This document shows, one piece after another, positions 1 through 6,948 of a stretch of DNA of 20,197 nucleotides (positions are counted from its first letter, which is position 1; each line of letters opens with the position of its first letter). The DNA is from JBDREF01 sp043820045 (GTDB taxonomy: Bacteria > Planctomycetota > Phycisphaerae > Sedimentisphaerales > Anaerobacaceae): NCBI GenBank assembly GCA_043820045.1, contig JBDREF010000472.1, positions 1 to 20,197 of the forward strand. The letters run 5' to 3'. The notes below the pieces were generated by a model, which was not told the origin of the DNA, searched no databases, and was given only the letters and a program-made list of their open reading frames with translations. The position numbers and the translations under genes are program-made.

Positions 1-2238
1 CCCACTGTCGGCCTTGATTTTCACACGCACTGCCCCTGGAATCTCCCTTTTCCAAAGCAAAGTCCCATTGAACGCGTCGGCAGCCGTTATCATTTCCTCG
101 CCCTCCATAAAGAGACGGCCGTCCATGGAAACGGGGCTCTGTGCCTCCGCGTGCCGTTCAACCATCCCCTGAGGACCGGGCTCGCCGAACCACAGGACCC
201 CCAAGGGACCACCGACAAGTTCATCGCCGGAACAGGCGCTGTTTTGCGGATCGCAGTACTGCTGCCTCCAGGCACCGGCACCCTCCAAGGGGCCTCGGAC
301 GTATGTTCTCCAGGCCACCTGCCCATCGCGATGAAAACTCAAGCAAGCGGTGCCGCCCCATGGGCGAAGAATGCGCCGCCCTTCTTCGCTCGTCCCCGTC
401 GTCTCGCCGGCAACCAGCATTCCATCAGAGACGATCAGGTTGGCAAAATAGTCCGGCAGAGACGTCATGTCCCAGGGTTCTACCACAACTCGCTCTCCCA
501 GCATGCCGGCGGCTTCGAGGTTCTTTCGGGCCGTAGCCAATTTCTCAGGGTCCTGTTCAAGCCCGACGATTTTCAGTTCGGTTCTCTTCGCCAACTCGTA
601 AGCAAGACGACCCTGGCCGCAGTCGAGAACCAGCGCGTATCCCTTCTTCGCACCACTCTCGCCAAGAATCTTCTCTGCGGCAGCTTTATATGTTTCGGCA
701 AGCGAGTCATCCGGATATGGGTCGGCTTCTATTTCGGGTTTTATCTCTTTTGCTTTGGCTACCCGGGTCCCGCCGAAGCAGTAGATAGGGCCCTTGTCGC
801 TGCTGACAACCAGATTACCGCCGGAGGCGGCCAGGCCGACAGCCGTACCATCGACTTCGCTTTTCCACAGTTCCCTGCCGGTTTCCGAGTCCAGACCAAC
901 GATGATTCCGTCGCCGCCGGCATATAGAACACTGCCGGCCACAATCACCGAGCAGAGCCCTTTTCCCGGATAGCGCCACTGGAAACTGGTTCCTCTGAGC
1001 CGTTTCTCTTGCTCACCGGCATCCCTTATTTTCTGCGTCAGGTCCACGACTCGTTTGTCAAGCTCGGCGCGGGCCGTACCATCGGCGGAATTGAGTTTGC
1101 TTTTCAACTCGGTCGATTGGCTTTCCCACGCCTCGCGGTCTCTGGCAAGCCTATTCGCTTCGCTAAGAGCCTTGGAATAAGCAGTTCGATTGATCGCATA
1201 TACGCCGTCCATGGTCACGATGTATGAGAAATCACGAGTGACGGCCATATCAACTCCCGGAAACCAAGCAAAGGCATCTCCTCTGCGTCTGCCGGTTTTG
1301 GCATCGTAAGCAACTTTATCGGGCTTGCCCGAAAAATCGACTCCTGAGATTAACCTGTCCTCATCCAGCAGAGCCCATGTCCCGCCTCTCTTTCCACCCG
1401 GCGAGGCGCAGAAAAGGAATTCTCCGGTATTGCGATCAAAAGCAGCCGGCATGGACCTTCCGGAAGGCACATAGAGCACCTCCGAAGATGCGACCAGGTA
1501 GCCATGCGGCGATATCCCGCCGAACTCCAGTTCATGCACGCGGTCGCCGATAGTATCGTTCTTCCACACCACCGAGCCGTCCTCGGCCCGGAGGGCACAA
1601 ATGTACAGTCCTTCGTAGGGAAAAACACCTGCGGCGAAATAGATAATGCCGTTGTCGGCCAAAAGGCTTGTTCTGACCGGCCAGAGCGATATCATTCTGC
1701 CGTTGCCGATGACCTTTTCATCGCTGGGGCCCGCCCTGTATCTCCATACAAGCGAGCCACTTTCGCCGTCTATGCAATATACGTGGCCGTCATCGGAACC
1801 AACGTAAACCTTTCCATCGTGGACAGTTGGAGCAAACCGAACCGGCCCCTCGGTGAAGAACGTCCAGCGTATTTCGCCCTTGGCCGCATCGATTGAATAG
1901 ACCTTGTTTGTCACAGAGGAGCCGAAGTAAACGTTGTTGCCGGCAATCACCGCATGATATGCGTTATCGTTGTGCATTCTCGGCAGCTCTTCCGCCGGCA
2001 TCGGCCATGCGGGCTTCGGCGGATGAGTGGGAACATATCTCCACTGCAGAAAAAGCTCAGGGCCGACCGTCTCGGATGAGACTCCGCTTCTCGCCCCATC
2101 AGCCCGATAAGTCGGCCAATCGCCGGCCCAGCAGATACCCTCGATAGCGGGCAAAATCAGAAGACCCAGAAGACAAGCCAGAGTGCAAGAATGCCCCAAA
2201 CCAGTTTTGTTGCTGCTAATTCCGATTCTTTGCGTCAT
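1..2238 (-). CDS. Secreted PQQ-type beta-propeller protein with embedded SAM-methyltransferase-like domain (3' end cut by window)
   Basis: Reverse-strand translation from the ATG at 2238 stays open for 746 codons to base 1, so the C-terminus lies outside. AGGAG sits 7 bases before the ATG. Residues 1-38 are a signal peptide ending near CWA-GDW. From about 39 there are repeated propeller strands of the BamB/PQQ type: 'VYSIDAAKGEIRW', 'VYCIDGESGSLVW', 'IIVGLDSETGRELW'. A charged coiled-coil-like segment lies at about 348-413. About 510-640 resembles a class I methyltransferase: motif I 'LVLDCGQG' at 536-543, an acidic strand 'IVGLEQD', and 'LRPWGG' near 622-629. Propeller-like sequence resumes afterwards ('MITAADAFNGTLLWKR'). 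Related long PQQ-propeller proteins are common in planctomycetes. The substrate is unknown, and whether the methyltransferase part is active outside the cytoplasm, where SAM is absent, is doubtful. It may be a structural relic or bind another nucleotide. Confidence 0.85.
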   Translation of the reverse strand, partial: MTQRIGISSNKTGLGHSCTLACLLGLLILPAIEGICWAGDWPTYRADGARSGVSSETVGPELFLQWRYVPTHPPKPAWPMPAEELPRMHNDNAYHAVIAGNNVYFGSSVTNKVYSIDAAKGEIRWTFFTEGPVRFAPTVHDGKVYVGSDDGHVYCIDGESGSLVWRYRAGPSDEKVIGNGRMISLWPVRTSLLADNGIIYFAAGVFPYEGLYICALRAEDGSVVWKNDTIGDRVHELEFGGISPHGYLVASSEVLYVPSGRSMPAAFDRNTGEFLFCASPGGKRGGTWALLDEDRLISGVDFSGKPDKVAYDAKTGRRRGDAFAWFPGVDMAVTRDFSYIVTMDGVYAINRTAYSKALSEANRLARDREAWESQSTELKSKLNSADGTARAELDKRVVDLTQKIRDAGEQEKRLRGTSFQWRYPGKGLCSVIVAGSVLYAGGDGIIVGLDSETGRELWKSEVDGTAVGLAASGGNLVVSSDKGPIYCFGGTRVAKAKEIKPEIEADPYPDDSLAETYKAAAEKILGESGAKKGYALVLDCGQGRLAYELAKRTELKIVGLEQDPEKLATARKNLEAAGMLGERVVVEPWDMTSLPDYFANLIVSDGMLVAGETTGTSEEGRRILRPWGGTACLSFHRDGQVAWRTYVRGPLEGAGAWRQQYCDPQNSACSGDELVGGPLGVLWFGEPGPQGMVERHAEAQSPVSMDGRLFMEGEEMITAADAFNGTLLWKREIPGAVRVKIKADSG

Positions 2239-2308
2239 TGGATAACTCCTTCAGATTGTGGACTAAGGTTACCTCGTAACTCAAGATCAGCCGCCCCGAC
2301 CAAGTTGG

Positions 2309-2338
2309 ATTATAGTCAAACTCACAGCGTCAGGACAA
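2309..2338 (-). promoter_or_regulatory. Candidate sigma70-type promoter for the beta-propeller gene
   Basis: On the minus strand a perfect TATAAT (2309-2314) is preceded by TTGTCC (2333-2338) with an 18-base spacer. It lies in the 91-base gap ahead of the propeller gene, and the -35 overlaps the end of the methyltransferase gene. It would let the propeller gene be expressed apart from the methyltransferase gene upstream. Read from sequence only. Confidence 0.4.
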
Positions 2339-3331
2339 CGTTTTCTTTGCCTTGATCAATGAATTCATGAACTCATCCCGATGTACCAGCTCTGCGCCCT
2401 GAAAGCCGGCGGCGAGGAGGTCTTCACGGTATTCATCGAATGTATAAGTCCCCCCGCCATCGGTTGCGACCAGCATGTTGACGGCAAATAAGGCCCCGCC
2501 CGGGGGATTGGTGTGCGACGGATCCATAACCACATCGCGTATGACAACAGCGCCTCCGTCCTTCAGAGCCCTGTGAATCCGGGAAAAGAGCGCACGGTTC
2601 TGCTCTCTGGAGTTCTGATGACAGATAGCCCCGAGCCAGGCCAGGTCCGCACCTTCGGGCAGATCGTCTGTATAGAAATCGCCCCCCACGAGGCTCACTC
2701 TGTCGCCCAGTCCGGCTTCGGCGATACGCCTCCGGGCCATCGGTATTACGGATGGCAGATCGAAGACTATCGCCGTAGCCTGCGGCGCGGCTTGAAGAAA
2801 CGCCATAGTCCAGGTTCCGGAGGCCCCGCCGATATCGAGGAGGCGACTGAATTCCAGCGGTTGCAGTCTACCGACAACCTGAGCGGCCACGGGACCGGAG
2901 AACTTGTGCATTGCCCCTATGAAGGCAGCCTGATCGGCGGCCGCGCCGCGAACGCTGGCAGTGCGCTCGGCCGGCCTTCCCGTCTGTGTGACCACGGGCA
3001 ACTGGGCCCAGCGACGAAGACAATTGCCGAGGTGGCGAATCATGGGCAGCACATTATCGGCAGATCTTTCGCTCAGTAGTCGGCAGACATCGTCAGGAAC
3101 GCTGTAGTCGTCGCCCTGCTTGACAAGAAGTTCCAACGCCACAAGCGCATCGAGCACAATCGTCGCCGCCCGTGGGTCGCTTTCTATCTCGCAGGCAAAC
3201 GCTGAAGCCGTCATTGGTTTCTCGCCAAGCCGGCTGAAAACGTCCAAATCGGCCCCGGCAACCAGCACACAGGCCGGCTGAAATGACCGTGCGACGTCTT
3301 GCACCGCTTCGGCAGTCCATTGTTTTGCCAT
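2330..3331 (-). CDS. SAM-dependent O-methyltransferase (acetylserotonin/TcmN-like, with dimerisation domain)
   Basis: The protein has 333 residues, usual for this family. Residues 1-100 form the winged-helix/dimerisation domain ('LVAGADLDVFSRLGEKPMTA', then 'LDALVALELLVKQGDDYSVP'). The SAM-binding Rossmann part starts with motif I 'LLDIGGASG' (164-172), followed by 'IVFDLPSVIP' (188-197), 'VGGDFYTDDLP' and a C-terminal 'LLAAGFQGAELVHRDE'. His238 in 'ICHQNSREQ' aligns with the catalytic His region of plant-type and HIOMT O-methyltransferases. The ATG is preceded by AAGGGA about 8 bases upstream. There is no signal peptide, so it is cytoplasmic. It lies 91 bases upstream of the beta-propeller gene on the same strand. 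No biosynthetic genes adjoin it, so the methyl acceptor is unknown; a small phenolic or quinone-like molecule would be typical. Confidence 0.9.
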   Translation of the reverse strand: MAKQWTAEAVQDVARSFQPACVLVAGADLDVFSRLGEKPMTASAFACEIESDPRAATIVLDALVALELLVKQGDDYSVPDDVCRLLSERSADNVLPMIRHLGNCLRRWAQLPVVTQTGRPAERTASVRGAAADQAAFIGAMHKFSGPVAAQVVGRLQPLEFSRLLDIGGASGTWTMAFLQAAPQATAIVFDLPSVIPMARRRIAEAGLGDRVSLVGGDFYTDDLPEGADLAWLGAICHQNSREQNRALFSRIHRALKDGGAVVIRDVVMDPSHTNPPGGALFAVNMLVATDGGGTYTFDEYREDLLAAGFQGAELVHRDEFMNSLIKAKKTLS

Positions 3332-3393
3332 GGTACATTCCCTTCACAATAGAATCCACAATCATGAATATCCAAACACGCCATCAGGGCAAG

Positions 3394-3422
3394 GTAATAG
3401 AATATCAGAGCTGACCGCTCAA
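3394..3422 (-). promoter_or_regulatory. Candidate promoter for the O-methyltransferase gene
   Basis: Reading the minus strand, TTGAGC (3417-3422) and TATTAC (3394-3399) are separated by 17 bases, about 65 bases before the methyltransferase ATG. Spacing is ideal and the hexamers are a moderate match. Confidence 0.35.
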
Positions 3423-3504
3423 TACAACTGCCGTAGCGGTAATCGCGGCGCTTTGTGACATTTGCTCAAACATAGCTGAATTGAACATCCGAGCAGGCAT
3501 TTCC

Positions 3505-3513
3505 TGATATAAT
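3505..3513 (+). promoter_or_regulatory. Candidate extended -10 promoter
   Basis: TGATATAAT is a perfect extended -10 (TGn plus TATAAT). There is no good -35 at the usual distance, which extended -10 promoters can tolerate. The predicted start near 3520 is about 27 bases before the palindrome at 3547. The next gene begins over 400 bases downstream, so it would drive a very long leader or a small RNA. Confidence 0.3.
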
Positions 3514-3546
3514 CCGCATAACCGGTATGACCCCAATGTTTCCACC

Positions 3547-3563
3547 AGTTTGACAAACTGGAG
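3547..3563. promoter_or_regulatory. Perfect 8-1-8 palindrome, operator-like
   Basis: CCAGTTTGACAAACTGG is an exact inverted repeat around a single central A. A one-base centre is poor for a hairpin but typical of a site for a dimeric repressor. It sits between the divergent promoter candidates of the methyltransferase and LamG genes. No regulator gene is present in the window, so the partner is unknown. Confidence 0.4.
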
Positions 3564-3682
3564 GCTGGGATGTCAAGGCAATAAGCCCGGGCAAACGGCT
3601 TGCTGCAACTGATTCCAACCCCCTGCCCAAGCGTAATAAGGCATAAAATGGCAAAAAATCTGGAATAGTCGGCAGAATCTCG

Positions 3683-3712
3683 TTGATGCGAATATAGGCA
3701 ATGTGTTAGAAT
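3683..3712 (+). promoter_or_regulatory. Candidate promoter for the LamG protein
   Basis: TTGATG (3683-3688) and TAGAAT (3707-3712) are separated by 18 bases. Transcription would begin near 3719, giving a leader of about 220 bases before the ATG at 3937. Confidence 0.35.
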
Positions 3713-3816
3713 AATTGAAAGAGTATTTGCGGGCAGTTGGCTATATGGAATAGAGGATTTGGCTGACTCGGCAACGCTGTCCGCTTTGCTGTTAACCCGC
3801 CCGTACAGGGCATGAG

Positions 3817-3894
3817 ATGAAAGGAGGTGGCGCCAGACCCAGTAGATTCCATGCGGAAAGGTGCGGCGGTTTACTGAAGGGGGGATTATCGTGA
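3817..3894 (+). promoter_or_regulatory. Leader segment with full anti-Shine-Dalgarno match and possible 25-codon leader ORF
   Basis: AAAGGAGGTG (3820-3829) is complementary to the 3' end of 16S rRNA over ten bases, yet no start codon follows at the normal 5-10 bases. The first downstream ATG (3850) is over 20 bases away. The match lies inside a short frame, ATG 3817 to TGA 3894, encoding 25 residues that begin MKGGGARPSRF. The segment ends 42 bases before the real LamG start, which has its own AGGAGG. It may be a ribosome standby or leader-control element, or chance. Confidence 0.3.
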
Positions 3895-3936
3895 GTTTGC
3901 TTTGTATTGAGTATATCTTTTTGCAGGAGGACTACT

Positions 3937-6624
3937 ATGTCCAAGAAATTGATTCTTTTCAGTTCTGTCGTACTGGTGCTGACCCTCGTTAGCACGAACG
4001 TCCTTGCCGCCATCGTGTGGGAGGGCAGAATCATCAGCAGCACTGATGACAGGGAACATTATGTCGGCGGCGCGATCGATGCTGCCACCAGCAGCGACCT
4101 TGAGATGCCGTATGAAAGCGCAGGCAAGGGCGCTCCCCAGGTAATCGGGCTTCGCTTTGTAAACGTCGAGGTCCCGAAAGGCGCCAACATTGCCAACGCG
4201 TACCTCGAGTTCGTGTGTGATGAGACAAAGGACGGTTCGTTGCCGGTCAGTCTTATCATTGAAGGTCAACCGGATCCTGACCCTCCAACATTCACTACTG
4301 ACATTATAGGCAGGCCCAGAACAACCGCGCAGGCAGTTTGGGAGCCCGCTGACTGGACCGCAGCGGGCCAGGTTGACCAGACATCGGACATCTCAGTTGT
4401 CATCCGGGAGATAGTGAATCAGGGCGGCTGGGCCAGCGGCAACGCGCTGGTACTCATAATCAGCGACAACCCGGGGAATCCCTCACAAGGCCTTCGCTGC
4501 GCCGAAGCTTTCGACGGGTCAGCACCCCAGGCCGCACTGCTGCATATCGAGTTTTCGAGCAAATATGCATCGAACCCTGTCCCTGCCGACGGCTCGCTCT
4601 ACGAGGATACTTGGGTAAGCCTTAGCTGGGATCCGGGTGAGACCGCGGCATCGCACGATGTTTACCTCAGCGACAATCTCGACGACGTCACAAACGGCAC
4701 AGGTGACGCCCCCAGGGGCAACCAGCCCTCTGCATTCTTTGTCGCCGGTTTCCCGGGATTCCCTTATCCGGACGGCCTTATACCGGGAACAACGTATTAC
4801 TGGCGAGTCGATGAGGTAGAAGCCGATGGCACTACCAAATACACAGGCTCCGTCTGGAGTTTTTCCATTCCATCCAAGACGGCCTATAATCCTTCCCCTC
4901 GTAACGGCGCCATAGCTGTGGATCCTGACGTGACCCTAAGCTGGACGGCTGGTTTCGGCTCCAAATTGCATACCATCTATTTTGGGCAAGACCTTGACAC
5001 TGTGACCAATGCCGCCGGCGGTCTGCCGCAGGGAACGAGGACATATTCGCCCGGTACGCTCGAAAAGGACAAGACCTACTATTGGCGGGTCGATGAATTC
5101 GATGGTATGAACACGTACAAAGGTAACGTGTGGACTTTCAAGACCGTTCCTGAAATAACCATCACCGATCCAGATCTTATAGGCTGGTGGAAGTTCGACA
5201 ATATTTCCGGCGGCGACACCGTCCTTGATTGGTCCGGTTATGGAAACGACGGCAAGCTCGGCGGTGACCCGGAATTGGTGGATGGCGTCATCGACTTCGG
5301 CCTCGACCTGGACGGCGACGATTATGTAATGATTGACGGCATTGTCGGCGACCTCACGAGCAGGAGTTTTTCGCTCAGCATATGGATCAAAACCACGCAG
5401 GCCGGCGAGGGCAATGTGTTTGCCTCTAATACTGGCAGCAGTCACGTTTTATTGTTTGGCGTTGATAACGGGAACATATATGCCGATCCCGGCGGAGACT
5501 TTCCTCCTGCCGTCAATGACAATCAGTGGCATATGATTACATATGTCAAGAGCGGGTCAAACGCAATATTTTACACTGATGGATTAGAGGTAGGCAGGGT
5601 TTCAACCAGCATCGATGTGACCACGGAAACACGCTGGTCGATAGGACAGGAATGGGACTCAGGCCCGAGTGACTTCTATCTGGGTGCGGTCGATGACGCT
5701 CACTTCTACAACAGGGCCCTGACAACGGATGAGGTCGCGCAACTGCTGAGAGGCGACCCACTGGTTGCATGGAATCCGAAACCCGGAAACGGCGCGCTAA
5801 TCGACGTCGACAGAGCCAAGCAGCCTCTGAGCTGGTCCCCCGGAGACGACGCATCCCAGCACGATGTGTACTTCGCCACCGACAAGACTGCTGTAGATAT
5901 GGCCGACACATCAACGGCCGACGTTTATCGAGGCCGTCAGAATGGAACCACCTACAGTCCGCCCGAGGGTCTCCCGTGGGGCACTGGTCCTTACTATTGG
6001 CGCGTCGATGAGTTCAACAGCGACGGCAGCGTCAGTAGAGGCTCGGTCTGGAGCTTTACGGTTGCAGATTTCCTGATCGTAGACGATTTCGAGTCATATA
6101 ACGATACCGATCCGCCCGATCCGGAGAGCAACAGGATATTCGAGGCCTGGATCGACGGCTTCGGAACTACGACAAACGGAGCTCTCGTCGGCAATGACAT
6201 GCCGCCCTATGCTGCTCGCAATATAGTCCATAGTGGGATCCAGGCGATGCCGTATTATTACGACAACAACCTGAAGACCTCCGAGGCGACTCTGACATTA
6301 GTTAGTCCGCGTGACTGGACCAAGGAGAGCGTAGCGGAATTGTCCCTGTGGTTCAGCGGCGATCCGGCCAACGCTCCTGCGCGGATGTTCGTTGCTCTCA
6401 ACGGCAATGTGGTCGTGTATCATAGCAATTCGGCCGTGACGCAGACCGCTGGATGGACCGAGTGGGTAATCGACCTGCAAACCTTTGCCGGCCTGGGTGT
6501 GAACCTTGCGAATGTCAATACGATAACCCTCGGCTTTGGGACCAAAAACAGTCCCGCCGCTGGTGGAACAGGAACGATGTACTTTGACGACATTCGGCTG
6601 TACCAGCCAAGAACCGCTCCCTAA
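3937..6624 (+). CDS. Secreted multi-domain LamG / Fn3-like / jelly-roll surface protein
   Basis: The start is the ATG at 3937, because AGGAGG lies 6 bases before it and a clean signal peptide follows (residues 1-24, 'NVLA'). An in-frame TTG at 3907 would put the ribosome site inside the gene. The protein has 895 residues. Residues 25-208 are a beta-sandwich typical of bacterial surface proteins ('QVIGLRFVNVEVPKGANIANAYLEF', read in part, and 'REIVNQGGWASGNALVLII'). Fn3-like modules lie at about 209-308, 310-407 and 609-711, each with a 'YYWRVDE' strand (287, 381, 686) and 'GSVWSF'-type ends. A LamG/concanavalin-like domain lies at 414-608 ('LIGWWKFDN', 'DWSGYGNDGKLGG', 'SIWIKTTQAGEG', 'VDDAHFYNRALTTDEV'). 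A galactose-binding-like jelly roll fills 712-895 ('IVDDFESYND' to 'MYFDDIRLYQP'). There are no catalytic motifs and no visible anchor. It probably binds polysaccharide, serving the enzymes encoded downstream. Confidence 0.9.
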   Translation: MSKKLILFSSVVLVLTLVSTNVLAAIVWEGRIISSTDDREHYVGGAIDAATSSDLEMPYESAGKGAPQVIGLRFVNVEVPKGANIANAYLEFVCDETKDGSLPVSLIIEGQPDPDPPTFTTDIIGRPRTTAQAVWEPADWTAAGQVDQTSDISVVIREIVNQGGWASGNALVLIISDNPGNPSQGLRCAEAFDGSAPQAALLHIEFSSKYASNPVPADGSLYEDTWVSLSWDPGETAASHDVYLSDNLDDVTNGTGDAPRGNQPSAFFVAGFPGFPYPDGLIPGTTYYWRVDEVEADGTTKYTGSVWSFSIPSKTAYNPSPRNGAIAVDPDVTLSWTAGFGSKLHTIYFGQDLDTVTNAAGGLPQGTRTYSPGTLEKDKTYYWRVDEFDGMNTYKGNVWTFKTVPEITITDPDLIGWWKFDNISGGDTVLDWSGYGNDGKLGGDPELVDGVIDFGLDLDGDDYVMIDGIVGDLTSRSFSLSIWIKTTQAGEGNVFASNTGSSHVLLFGVDNGNIYADPGGDFPPAVNDNQWHMITYVKSGSNAIFYTDGLEVGRVSTSIDVTTETRWSIGQEWDSGPSDFYLGAVDDAHFYNRALTTDEVAQLLRGDPLVAWNPKPGNGALIDVDRAKQPLSWSPGDDASQHDVYFATDKTAVDMADTSTADVYRGRQNGTTYSPPEGLPWGTGPYYWRVDEFNSDGSVSRGSVWSFTVADFLIVDDFESYNDTDPPDPESNRIFEAWIDGFGTTTNGALVGNDMPPYAARNIVHSGIQAMPYYYDNNLKTSEATLTLVSPRDWTKESVAELSLWFSGDPANAPARMFVALNGNVVVYHSNSAVTQTAGWTEWVIDLQTFAGLGVNLANVNTITLGFGTKNSPAAGGTGTMYFDDIRLYQPRTAP

Positions 6625-6673
6625 AGGTTGGGACCGACTGCCTCTTGAGCAGGTGAAGTAGCTGTATTAATCC

Positions 6674-6713
6674 GGGGCCTATGCCGAGCAATTCGGTATA
6701 GGCCCCTGTTCTT
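6674..6713 (+). terminator. Intrinsic terminator after the LamG gene
   Basis: A 14-base-pair stem (6674-6687 with 6693-6706) starts with GGGGCCTAT, has one G-T wobble and a 5-base loop GCAAT. It is followed by TGTTCTT. It lies 50 bases after the LamG stop and should separate that gene from the downstream enzyme operon. Confidence 0.8.
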
Positions 6714-6817
6714 AGACCACAGACTACAAACACTCCCCTTATCCTGTACCTTCCGCCAACGCACACTGCGGCCTGGATGATCCTGAACCCTGCCCAAAAA
6801 TGATGCCTCAAAGACAA

Positions 6818-6846
6818 TTACAATTTCCGAACGGATCTCGTAATAT
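6818..6846 (+). promoter_or_regulatory. Weak promoter candidate for the oxidoreductase operon
   Basis: TTACAA (6818-6823) and TAATAT (6841-6846) are spaced by exactly 17 bases downstream of the terminator and about 100 bases before the gene. The hexamers match the sigma70 consensus only partly. Confidence 0.22.
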
Positions 6847-6900
6847 CGGCAGACTGGTCATGCTCAATTGCGTTATCATCAGGCGTGGACTGCGAAACCC

Positions 6901-6929
6901 GGCTTGCCGCCGAGTATCTGGGGCAAGCC
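6901..6929 (+). promoter_or_regulatory. Leader hairpin just before the oxidoreductase ribosome site
   Basis: GGCTTGCC (6901-6908) and GGCAAGCC (6922-6929) form a perfect 8-base-pair stem with a 13-base loop, ending 7 bases before the AAGGAG at 6937. It could modulate translation initiation or message stability. Confidence 0.35.
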
Positions 6930-6948
6930 AATTATAAGGAGAAAGCCA

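Larger units (their letters stand above)
3332..3936. other. 605-base non-coding region between divergent genes
   Basis: No convincing gene lies here. A 62-codon reverse frame at 3466-3654 lacks a ribosome site and any recognisable feature. The region separates the minus-strand methyltransferase from the plus-strand LamG protein. It carries a minus-strand promoter candidate (3394-3422), an extended -10 (3505-3513) and a further promoter candidate (3683-3712) on the plus strand, a perfect palindrome (3547-3563), and a long leader with an anti-Shine-Dalgarno match (3820-3829). Confidence 0.7.
6625..6948 (+). other. 324-base gap between LamG gene and oxidoreductase gene
   Basis: The gap holds the LamG terminator (6674-6713), a weak promoter candidate (6818-6846) and a leader hairpin (6901-6929). 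No coding frame with a ribosome site is visible. An in-frame TTG at 6868 would extend the oxidoreductase but lies ahead of the Tat signal and its ribosome site. Confidence 0.65.

Noticed and set aside
151..927. Plus-strand open frame of 258 codons
   Set aside because: It lies antisense to the beta-propeller gene, whose reverse frame is open throughout, has a signal peptide and shows clear repeats. The plus frame has no ribosome site or recognisable domain.
3466..3654. Small minus-strand frame of 62 codons in the non-coding region
   Set aside because: No ribosome site, signal or family resemblance, and it runs across the palindrome and extended -10 candidates.
3720..3936. Known riboswitch such as a c-di-GMP or cobalamin type in the LamG leader
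   Set aside because: I could not find the conserved core sequences or a convincing set of stems, only short weak pairings.
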